Positions 1 to 5,901 of a DNA stretch of 9,068 nt are shown here, in pieces. The position numbers and the translations under genes are program-made. Source of the DNA: Candidatus Hydrogenedentota bacterium (GTDB taxonomy: Bacteria; Hydrogenedentota; Hydrogenedentia; Hydrogenedentales; CAITNO01); contig JAKLHG010000128.1 in assembly GCA_022710255.1 (NCBI GenBank), positions 1-9,068 on the forward strand, read 5' to 3'. Positions within the stretch are counted from its first letter, which is position 1. Every line of letters begins with the position of its first letter. The notes beneath the pieces are model-generated. The model had not been told where the DNA came from and searched no databases. It saw nothing but the letters and a program-made list of their open reading frames with translations.

Positions 1-2
1 TC

Positions 3-107
3 CTCTTTCGTCAACTCGCCCGTGTCGAGCCTTTCTTTACCAGACGCAATCCTGACACCCTATTGACTGCGACAGCGCGGGCGGAGTTTCATCCTGGAAA
101 GATCTAA
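3..107 (+). CDS. possible C-terminal tail of an upstream gene (partial)
   Basis: One forward frame is open from the left edge to a TAA at 105-107. It encodes about 34 residues ending in ARAEFHPGKI. The composition (Arg, Ala, Glu, Phe, Pro) looks like ordinary protein rather than a random frame, but no family is recognised and no start is visible. A second frame is also open from the edge, to a TGA at 64-66, so the choice is weak. If real, it would be the end of a gene on the same strand lying about 165 bp upstream of the four-helix-bundle gene. Confidence 0.25.
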   Translation, partial: LFRQLARVEPFFTRRNPDTLLTATARAEFHPGKI

Positions 108-157
108 CAACACAGGAGAGCGGGCTTCTTCAATGCAGCCCAAGAAACACACTTGCT

Positions 158-188
158 TCACAGAGTCTTTATGTCACAGAGTCTTTAT
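158..188. repeat. 16-nt-period tandem direct repeat at the left edge of the palindrome
   Basis: The 15-mer TCACAGAGTCTTTAT occurs at 158-172 and again, exactly, at 174-188. The second copy runs into the first arm of the left palindrome, which starts at 181. It is either a small slippage duplication or a scar at the element boundary. No matching copy is seen near the right palindrome, so it is not a clear target-site duplication. Confidence 0.6.
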
Positions 189-258
189 TGACCGGATTGA
201 CCTTATTGACTATACTGACAAATAAAGTGTCCGTAAGGTCAATCAGGTCAATGAAGTC
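181..258. repeat. left palindromic repeat with 9-nt-spaced ATTGAC units
   Basis: The 30-nt left arm (181-210) contains ATTGAC at 187, 196 and 205, so the spacing is exactly 9 nt. The right arm (229-258) is its reverse complement at 25 of 30 positions, with GTCAAT at 238 and 247 and a degenerate first unit. The loop is 18 nt (211-228). The structure ends 2 nt before the Shine-Dalgarno sequence of the next gene. Its left arm matches the left arm of the repeat at 1031-1107 at 28 of 30 positions, and the loops share ATACTG. It could fold as a long hairpin in RNA or single-stranded DNA, or serve as an array of protein-binding half-sites. Confidence 0.9.
188..216 (+). promoter_or_regulatory. sigma70-like promoter inside the left palindrome
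   Basis: TTGACC (188-193, 5 of 6 to consensus) and TATACT (211-216, 5 of 6) are separated by 17 nt. Transcription would start near 223, giving a leader of about 50 nt that contains the right arm of the palindrome. TTGACC is also part of the repeated unit, so the -35 match comes automatically with the repeat; the well-placed -10 in the loop is the independent evidence. If real, any protein binding the ATTGAC units would cover the -35 region. Confidence 0.45.
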
Positions 259-260
259 CG

Positions 261-265
261 GGAGG
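261..265 (+). promoter_or_regulatory. Shine-Dalgarno sequence deciding the start at 273
   Basis: GGAGG lies 7 nt before the ATG at 273. An in-frame GTG at 267 is only 1 nt away from it and cannot be served by this site, so ATG 273 is preferred. Confidence 0.75.
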
Positions 266-272
266 AGTGACC

Positions 273-1022
273 ATGTCTGAACTGTTCGATAAACACGGTG
301 GGTTCCGCAAACTGCACACTTTCACGCTGGCCACCATCATACAGTTGGAAACGTTGAAGTTCTGCCGCCGTTTTATCACCCAGGATCCCCGCGAGGCCCG
401 TGCCAAATTTTATGATCCGAAGGGCTGTCAATACGACCAGATGACCCAGGCCGCGCGCAGTGGACGGCAGAATATCATCGAAGGCTCCGAGCGTTCAGCC
501 ACTTCGAAAGATACCGAAATGAAACTCACGGACGTGGCACGGGCCAGTCTGAGTGAACTTCGCGGCGACTATGAAATCTGGATTCTCGACCAGGGCCAAC
601 TGCCATGGTCAGCCCATTCCCCCGAGTCACAAGAACTAAACGCCATCTCCCTGGACCCGGCGCCCTTCACCGACGATATGGTTCACGAGTCTGCCCGTCA
701 CGCGCTCGAACAACGTAAGAAGTATGCGCGTTGGCTTGATGCTAATGATGCACTGATCGTCGCCAACACCATGCTGATTATCATCGGCCGCGCCTTAAAT
801 ATGCTTAAAAGCCAGATTGAAGCGCAGGGCGCGGCTTTTGAAGAAACCGGTGGCTTCAGCGAGCGGTTGACCGCCAGGCGAATCGAAGCCCGCGAGAAAA
901 ACCAGGAACCTTCGCCCGAGTGCCCGCAATGCGGCAGGCCCATGCGCCGCAGGAAGTCCGCCAAAGGTGAATTCTGGGGGTGCTCGGGGTTTCCGGAATG
1001 TAAAGGGATTCGCCCGCTCTGA
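273..1022 (+). CDS. four-helix-bundle (23S rRNA IVS-type) protein with C-terminal C4 zinc finger
   Basis: This 249-aa protein belongs to the four-helix-bundle family first known from ORFs inside 23S rRNA intervening sequences, whose members also include the Avd accessory proteins of diversity-generating retroelements. Visible signs are an amphipathic first helix (about residues 11-36), the family-type motif NIIEGSERS at 67-75, and a following helix with a SLSEL segment (about 92-96). The middle part (about 133-200) looks like the longer 'suffix' form of the family. The C-terminus has C217-X2-C220-X16-C237-X5-C243 with GEFWGCSGFPEC, the pattern of the zinc ribbon at the end of bacterial topoisomerase I, which suggests nucleic-acid binding. 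No nuclease, transposase or reverse transcriptase motif is present and no partner gene is adjacent. The cellular role of such orphan proteins is not established. Palindromes bracket the gene closely on both sides, and the left one may supply its promoter. The family call is firm; any function in mobility or autoregulation is inference. Confidence 0.88.
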   Translation: MSELFDKHGGFRKLHTFTLATIIQLETLKFCRRFITQDPREARAKFYDPKGCQYDQMTQAARSGRQNIIEGSERSATSKDTEMKLTDVARASLSELRGDYEIWILDQGQLPWSAHSPESQELNAISLDPAPFTDDMVHESARHALEQRKKYARWLDANDALIVANTMLIIIGRALNMLKSQIEAQGAAFEETGGFSERLTARRIEAREKNQEPSPECPQCGRPMRRRKSAKGEFWGCSGFPECKGIRPL

Positions 1023-1030
1023 ACGCCAGT

Positions 1031-1107
1031 GACTTCATTGACCGGATTGACCTTATTGACGCACATACTGCCAGGTTGTCAATAAGGTCAATCCGGTCAA
1101 TGCAGTC
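1031..1107. repeat. right palindromic repeat with 9-nt-spaced ATTGAC units
   Basis: The left arm (1031-1060) has ATTGAC at 1037, 1046 and 1055. The right arm (1078-1107) has GTCAAT at 1078, 1087 and 1096. The arms are complementary at 29 of 30 positions around a 17-nt loop. It starts 8 nt after the stop codon of the four-helix-bundle gene. It is a second copy of the palindrome at 181-258, in the same orientation as judged by the loop ATACTG. No T-tract follows, so it is not a standard intrinsic terminator, although such a long stem could still stabilise the 3' end of the transcript or slow polymerase. Confidence 0.93.
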
Positions 1108-1180
1108 ATCAGAAGGGGCGGTCCGTGGTAATAGCCATCTGCCCGTTCTGAAAACATAAGGCCCAGAGCCTTGAAAAACT

Positions 1181-1198
1181 TGCGTATTCATCTACGCA
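1181..1198. promoter_or_regulatory. short inverted repeat in the rhamnosidase leader (possible operator)
   Basis: TGCGTA (1181-1186) and TACGCA (1193-1198) form a perfect 6-bp inverted repeat with a 6-nt centre. A further ATACG directly follows at 1199-1203 and can pair alternatively with CGTAT at 1183-1187. It lies 80 nt before the rhamnosidase start and 73 nt after the right palindrome. A dyad in this position is compatible with a repressor or activator site, but no known regulator signature is recognised and no convincing -35/-10 pair was found around it. Confidence 0.25.
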
Positions 1199-1266
1199 TA
1201 CGATACGCTGAATGTTCAGGTTTGCCTGAAACTAACCCCCTGTGTCCTCCGGGACCAACCCTACAT

Positions 1267-1270
1267 GGAG
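1267..1270 (+). promoter_or_regulatory. ribosome binding site supporting the rhamnosidase start at 1279
   Basis: GGAG ends 8 nt before ATG 1279. The alternative in-frame TTG at 1171 has no comparable purine-rich site, and starting there would place 36 residues before the signal peptide. Confidence 0.6.
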
Positions 1271-1278
1271 CCTGTTTC

Positions 1279-4200
1279 ATGAACGGTATTTTTCTTGGTG
1301 TAAGTGCAGTGTTTCTTTCTGCTTTCTGCAGTGCTTCGGACCTTTCCGAAGCGCGGGTGGCTAATCTTACCTGTGAATCGTTAACAAACCCCCTGGCTAT
1401 GGATGTTGCCCGTCCCCGTCTCGGGTGGATGATCCAAGACACTGCACGGGGCCAGAAGCAAACCGCCTGGCAGGTTCTTGCCGGCACCTCCCGGGAAACG
1501 CTGGAACAAGACCAGGGCGCCTTATGGGACTCGGGCAAAATCGAATCAGACACCTCCATCCAGGTGCCTTACGGTGGTGCGCCGCTTGCGTCGTTCCAAA
1601 CCTGTTTCTGGAAGGTGCGCGTCTGGGACAAGGACGGCAAGCCAACCGCCTGGAGCGCACCGGCGTTCTGGACCATGGGCGTGCTGACTCCGGAGGACTG
1701 GGCGGGCGCGCAGTGGGTCGGGATGGATGCATCGGAAACCCAAAATCCGCTGAATGAGACACTCAAATCCGCCCTTTGGATATGGTATCCCGAAGAGAAT
1801 CCCGCCGGCGCCGCCAAACCGGGTACAGCCTATTTCCGTAAGTCCTTCGAAGTCGCGGCCTCCCCGGCGAAAAGCGTTTTGTTGCTCGCCGCGGACAACC
1901 AGGCCCGCGTGTTTTTAAATGGCGAAAAACTGGGCGACTGTGCCAATTTTAATAGTACCGCCACCTTTGACCTTGCCCGGCGCCTGCGTCCCGGCAAGAA
2001 TGTGCTGGCAGTTTCCGTGGAGAACATGGGCGATGCCCCGAACCCGGCCGGATTGCTTGCTCTGTTAAGCATGACCCTGGGCAGCGATGCTATCCATAAC
2101 ATTACGACCGATGCCTCGTGGAAAACGGCCGACAGTGAACAGGCAGGTTGGGAACAACCGGATTTCGATGACGGTGCCTGGCAGCCGGCAAAAGAACTGG
2201 GCGCCTCCGGGATGGACCCCTGGAAGGAAACGCGCGTCGCGGAAGACCGCGTATTGCCAGCGAGGATGCTCCGCCGTGAATTCACCGTGGAACGGCCGGT
2301 GCGCAGGGCATCGGTGTACCTTTCCGGACTGGGCCTTTCCGAGTTGTATCTAAACGGCGCCAAGGTCGGCGATGCGGTCCTTTCGCCGGGCTGTACGGAA
2401 TACAACAAGCGGGTCTTCTATGTCAGCCATGAGGTTGCGGACCGAATACAGCAAGGGGAAAATGCACTGGGCCTCTGGCTGGGCAACGGCCGGTATTACG
2501 CGCCCCGCCTTACGGAACCTACAACAACGCGTTCGTTCCATTATCCCAAGGCGTTGCTGCTGTTGCGCCTAGAGCTTGAGGACGGCAGCATCGAGACGCT
2601 GGTCAGCGATGGGCAGTGGAAAATCACGGACGCAGGGCCGATTCGCGCCAACAACGAATACGACGGCGAAACCTATGACGCGCGCCTGGAGTTCCCCGGC
2701 TGGACGGAACCCGGTTTCGATGACGCTGCCTGGGACATGGTACAAGCCGTGGAAGCGCCCGGCGGCGTATTGTCCTCAGAGAAAATCAATCCACTACGTG
2801 TGGTGGAACACATGAAGCCCGTTGCCCTTGCACAACCACAGCCCGGCGTGTATGTCTACGACATGGGCCAGAACATGGTGGGCTGGTGCCGCCTGACGGT
2901 GGAGGGACCGCGCGGCGCCACGGTAACCCTGCGCCACGCGGAAACGGTAACATCGGACGGTATGTTGTACATGGACAATATCCGGGGCGCCAAGGTAACG
3001 AACGTCTACACCCTCAAGGGCGATGGTGTGGAAGTGAATGAACCCCGTTTCACCTACTACGGATTCCGGTATGTGGAGATGACCGGCTATCCCGGCGAAC
3101 CTTCCCTGGATACGTTGTTGGGGTGCGTGGTTCATGATGATATGACGCGTGCGGGTTCGTTCGTGTGTTCAAACCCCGTGTTGAATGATATATACCACAA
3201 CGTATACTGGGGTACCCGCGGCAATTACCGCAGCATGCCGACCGACTGCCCGCAGCGCGATGAGCGGCAGGGCTGGCTGGGTGACCGGTCCGAAGAGTCC
3301 CGGGGCGAAACCTACCTGTTCAACCTGGCAGCGTTTTACAGCAAATGGGTCTGCGACATGGAAGACGCCCAAAAGGAAAACGGCAGCGTGTCCGATGTTT
3401 GCCCGGCCTATTGGCCCTTGTATAACGACAATGTGACCTGGCCCAGCAGCTTCATCATCATCCCTAACATGCTGTACGAGCAGTATGCCGACCTGAACAC
3501 GCTGTCTGAACATTATGACGGCATGAAGAAATGGATTGAACATATGCTGACCTATGAGCAGGAAGGCATCATTCCGCGGGACAATTATGGTGACTGGTGC
3601 GTGCCGCCTGAAAAACAGGAACTGATTCACTCCCAGGATCCCGCGCGCAAAACACCCGGAGATTTCATCGCCACCGCTTATTTCTGCCACGACTTGAACC
3701 TGATGACGAAATACGCCCGGTTATTGAATCTGCCGCAGGATGAGGCGCGTTTCAGCGAGAAAGCCACAGCCATGAAGGCGGCGTTCAACGAAAAGTTTTA
3801 TAATGCCGCCGAGACGAAGTACGCCAACGGCACCCAGACCTCGTGCGTGCTGCCTCTGGCTTTCGGTCTTGCCCCACAAGGCGATGAAGCACGGCTGTTC
3901 CAGCGCCTTGTGGACAAAATAGAAGGGGAAACTGCGGGCCACATCGGCACGGGCCTCATCGGCGGCCAATGGCTGATGCGGGTTCTGTCCGACCATGGAC
4001 GCCCCGACCTGGCCTATGACATGGCCACAAAAACCACCTACCCCAGCTGGGGCTACATGATCGAAAACGGCGCCACCACCATCTGGGAACTCTGGAACGG
4101 CAACACCGCCGACCCGGCCATGAACTCCCACAACCACGTCATGCTGGTGGGCGACTTGAACCTCTGGTTCCACGAATACCTCGCGGGGATACGCCCGGAA

Positions 4201-4551
4201 CAGCCGGGTTTCAAACGGCTGGTCCTGAGGCCGTTGCCCGTCGGAGACCTGACCCATGTCAAGGCCTCCTGCCTCACGGCTTACGGAACCGTGTTCAGTG
4301 AATGGCATGTCAAAGACGGCGCCTTTGTATGGCGCCTCACGATTCCCGCTAATACGGAAGCGACAGTGTACGTGCCCTCGCTGAGCCCGGATGCAGTTCG
4401 TGAAAGCGGACAACCTGCGGCCAGTGCCGAAGGTGTTACATTTCTCCGCGTTGAAAACGGAATGGCCGTCTACACAGTAGCGCCAGGCCACTATCAATTT
4501 AGTTCAACCGCTTTCGTTCGTCCGGGCCCGGAGTCCGGTTCCGAGATATAA
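1279..4551 (+). CDS. secreted GH78 alpha-L-rhamnosidase
   Basis: This 1090-aa glycoside hydrolase releases terminal alpha-L-rhamnose from glycans or plant glycosides by an inverting mechanism. The N-terminus (MNGIFLGVSAVFLSAF) is a hydrophobic signal peptide, probably cut after CSA near residue 20, though it lacks the usual basic n-region. The cysteine is preceded by Phe, so it is not a good lipobox and the protein is probably not a lipoprotein. An FnIII-like N-terminal domain (about 26-135) is followed by an extra beta-sandwich (about 167-271, with ARVFLNGEKLG). Next come the usual rhamnosidase N domain (about 333-490, ELYLNGAKVGD), a beta domain (about 530-625), the (alpha/alpha)6 catalytic barrel (about 640-985) and a C-terminal beta domain. 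The catalytic motif DCPQRDERQGWLGD starts at D656. By comparison with characterised GH78 enzymes, E662 is the general acid and E937 in GATTIWELWNG the general base; D661 and D669 line the site. The gene stands alone between the repeat cassette and the kinase genes. All key residues are present and no frameshift is seen. Confidence 0.93.
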   Translation: MNGIFLGVSAVFLSAFCSASDLSEARVANLTCESLTNPLAMDVARPRLGWMIQDTARGQKQTAWQVLAGTSRETLEQDQGALWDSGKIESDTSIQVPYGGAPLASFQTCFWKVRVWDKDGKPTAWSAPAFWTMGVLTPEDWAGAQWVGMDASETQNPLNETLKSALWIWYPEENPAGAAKPGTAYFRKSFEVAASPAKSVLLLAADNQARVFLNGEKLGDCANFNSTATFDLARRLRPGKNVLAVSVENMGDAPNPAGLLALLSMTLGSDAIHNITTDASWKTADSEQAGWEQPDFDDGAWQPAKELGASGMDPWKETRVAEDRVLPARMLRREFTVERPVRRASVYLSGLGLSELYLNGAKVGDAVLSPGCTEYNKRVFYVSHEVADRIQQGENALGLWLGNGRYYAPRLTEPTTTRSFHYPKALLLLRLELEDGSIETLVSDGQWKITDAGPIRANNEYDGETYDARLEFPGWTEPGFDDAAWDMVQAVEAPGGVLSSEKINPLRVVEHMKPVALAQPQPGVYVYDMGQNMVGWCRLTVEGPRGATVTLRHAETVTSDGMLYMDNIRGAKVTNVYTLKGDGVEVNEPRFTYYGFRYVEMTGYPGEPSLDTLLGCVVHDDMTRAGSFVCSNPVLNDIYHNVYWGTRGNYRSMPTDCPQRDERQGWLGDRSEESRGETYLFNLAAFYSKWVCDMEDAQKENGSVSDVCPAYWPLYNDNVTWPSSFIIIPNMLYEQYADLNTLSEHYDGMKKWIEHMLTYEQEGIIPRDNYGDWCVPPEKQELIHSQDPARKTPGDFIATAYFCHDLNLMTKYARLLNLPQDEARFSEKATAMKAAFNEKFYNAAETKYANGTQTSCVLPLAFGLAPQGDEARLFQRLVDKIEGETAGHIGTGLIGGQWLMRVLSDHGRPDLAYDMATKTTYPSWGYMIENGATTIWELWNGNTADPAMNSHNHVMLVGDLNLWFHEYLAGIRPEQPGFKRLVLRPLPVGDLTHVKASCLTAYGTVFSEWHVKDGAFVWRLTIPANTEATVYVPSLSPDAVRESGQPAASAEGVTFLRVENGMAVYTVAPGHYQFSSTAFVRPGPESGSEI

Positions 4552-4585
4552 ATACCCCACTCATTCCACCCCATCAAGATATTAG

Positions 4586-4615
4586 TTGTAAAAATATACC
4601 CAAAGCGTTTATAAT
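4586..4615 (+). promoter_or_regulatory. sigma70-like promoter for the REC-kinase gene
   Basis: TTGTAA (4586-4591) and a perfect TATAAT (4610-4615) are separated by 18 nt in a locally AT-rich stretch. Initiation near 4622 would give a leader of about 52 nt before ATG 4674. The site lies in the 122-bp gap after the rhamnosidase stop, which argues that the signalling genes are transcribed separately from the glycosidase. No intrinsic terminator hairpin with a T-run was seen in that gap. Confidence 0.5.
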
Positions 4616-4673
4616 AACAAACTATGAAAAATGCTTTTGACGATATTTGCTCCACAATAAAGGAATCAGTGTA

Positions 4674-5807
4674 ATGAAAATTCTCGTTGCAGATGATGAT
4701 TCAATGATTCGCATGTTGATTGAGCGTCAGTTAATCGCCTGGGGCCATGAAGTACGCACCGCCGGTGATGGCGAGGAAGCAATGCGGGAAATTGAGAGGG
4801 ACGATTCTCTTCAAGTGTTGCTGTTAGACTGGATGATGCCGGGACTGGATGGCTTAGAAGTGTGCCGACGGACGCGGCAACTTAAACGTAATCATTACAT
4901 GTTTATTGTGCTCATCACCTCCCGTTCAGGCAAGGAAAACTTTCTGACGGGTATGTCGGCTGGAGCGGACGATTTCATGACCAAGCCTCTGGACGCTGAT
5001 GAACTGCTGGTGCGCATGCATTCGGCGGAACGGGTCATTCATCTGCAAAGCGAGGCGCAAATTCAGGCAGCCATCGCCGCGGAACTTCGCGAGATCGACC
5101 GCATGAAATCAACTTTTATTTCTCTGACTTCCCATGAACTGCGCAGCCCCCTCTCCCTCATCCTGCTGAACCTGGAATTGCTTTCCACCAACAAGGCGCT
5201 TCGCGGCACCGACAGTCAAAAGACCATCGTATCGCTTTCCGCGAACGCGCAACGCTTGTGGCGCATTGTGGAAGAAACGCTTAAGGCGAGCAAGAACGGG
5301 AAATACGTCAAGGAACTGAATCTTGAACCCATGGACATCAATGTGCTGATTCGCGACACGGTCAACGGAGTAACGCCTTTTGCCGCCTTGCGGTCTCAAC
5401 ATATCGAAGTGGAAACCGAGATGAATTTTCCGGAGGTATGGCTGGATCCGGGCAAGATAAGCGATGCCTTGGCGAACCTGCTGATGAACGCCATCAAGTT
5501 CACTCCAGACAATATGACCATCCAGGTAAAGGCATGCCGGGAGGATTCGGATGCCATCCGGATTTCCGTCATCGACCCAGGCATGGGCGTATCCGATATC
5601 GACAAGCCCCACATGTTCGAGCAGCTCTTTTCAACCCTGGACATTACGCATCATTCATCGGGTTATTATGAATTCGGGAAACGCGGTATCGGCCTAGGCC
5701 TTGCCATAGTAAAGGATTTCGTGGAAATGCACGGAGGAACGGTGGGTTTTGAAAGTGAAGAAGGACATGGTTCCTGTTTCCACCTTACAATTCCCATCGC
5801 TCCCTGA
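4674..5807 (+). CDS. response regulator-histidine kinase (REC-HisKA-HATPase)
   Basis: This 377-aa soluble signalling protein has a receiver domain first and a kinase module second. The receiver (about 1-120) has acidic D7-D9, phospho-acceptor D52 (LLLDWMMPG), T82 and K104 (TKPLD), so it looks fully functional. A short helical linker leads to a HisKA domain with H154 in SHELRSPL. The HATPase domain shows the N-box residues N268 and N272 (NLLMNAIKF), G1 box DPGMG at 301-305 and G2 box GIGLGLAIVK from 338. There is no signal peptide, membrane segment or output DNA-binding domain. The start is ATG 4674, 9 nt after AGGA (4661-4664); an upstream in-frame TTG at 4647 would put residues ahead of the conserved beta-1 strand. 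In proteins of this layout the receiver usually controls the attached kinase in response to phosphate from another kinase. The neighbouring large sensor kinase is the obvious candidate donor, but that is inference from position. Confidence 0.92.
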   Translation: MKILVADDDSMIRMLIERQLIAWGHEVRTAGDGEEAMREIERDDSLQVLLLDWMMPGLDGLEVCRRTRQLKRNHYMFIVLITSRSGKENFLTGMSAGADDFMTKPLDADELLVRMHSAERVIHLQSEAQIQAAIAAELREIDRMKSTFISLTSHELRSPLSLILLNLELLSTNKALRGTDSQKTIVSLSANAQRLWRIVEETLKASKNGKYVKELNLEPMDINVLIRDTVNGVTPFAALRSQHIEVETEMNFPEVWLDPGKISDALANLLMNAIKFTPDNMTIQVKACREDSDAIRISVIDPGMGVSDIDKPHMFEQLFSTLDITHHSSGYYEFGKRGIGLGLAIVKDFVEMHGGTVGFESEEGHGSCFHLTIPIAP

Positions 5808-5822
5808 GGCACTGACCGAAGG

Positions 5823-5839
5823 TGTTCCTGGAGGGAACA
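5823..5839 (+). other. small hairpin after the REC-kinase gene
   Basis: TGTTCC (5823-5828) and GGAACA (5834-5839) form a perfect 6-bp stem with a 5-nt loop, starting 15 nt after the stop at 5807. No U-tract follows, so it is unlikely to terminate transcription on its own. It could be an mRNA processing or stability element between two cotranscribed genes. Confidence 0.3.
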
Positions 5840-5844
5840 GCAAG

Positions 5845-5888
5845 GCGGGGTTGTAACCTCCAAGAAAACGGCGGCAGATAAACCCCGC
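5845..5888 (+). promoter_or_regulatory. inverted repeat abutting the ribosome binding site of the large kinase
   Basis: GCGGGGTT (5845-5852) pairs perfectly with AACCCCGC (5881-5888), with 28 nt between. The right arm ends immediately before AGGA (5889-5892), the Shine-Dalgarno of the gene starting at 5902. A folded leader could therefore affect ribosome access. Competing pairings exist inside the loop (GGTT/AACC at 5849-5858) and with the preceding hairpin (GGAGG with CCTCC at 5857-5861). No known riboswitch class is recognised. Confidence 0.3.
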
Positions 5889-5901
5889 AGGAAGAGATGG
5901 G

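Noticed and set aside
61..70. Isolated ATTGACTGC resembling one repeat unit
   Set aside because: It is a single unit without 9-nt neighbours or an inverted partner, expected by chance.
181..1107. CRISPR-like array
   Set aside because: Only two palindromic units exist, 850 bp apart with a gene between them; there is no regular spacer pattern and no cas gene.
1031..1107. Intrinsic terminator
   Set aside because: The stem is far longer than usual, is moderate in GC content, and is not followed by a run of T on the plus strand.
181..1107. Diversity-generating retroelement, suggested by the Avd-related fold
   Set aside because: There is no reverse transcriptase, no template/variable repeat pair and no target protein in the window; the only repeats are the palindromes.
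856..1191. Minus-strand open frames across the end of the four-helix-bundle gene and the right palindrome
   Set aside because: They run through the palindrome and opposite the zinc-finger codons, and have no ribosome binding site or protein family signal.
3721..4497. A 258-codon open frame on the minus strand inside the rhamnosidase gene
   Set aside because: It lies fully antisense to the catalytic and C-terminal domains of a well-supported GH78 gene, with no recognisable motif and low-complexity His/Val/Gly-rich translation typical of a GC-rich shadow frame.
4521..4532. Perfect 12-bp palindrome TCCGGGCCCGGA near the end of the rhamnosidase gene
   Set aside because: It lies within the last codons, has no loop and no T-tract, and is plausible by chance in GC-rich coding sequence.
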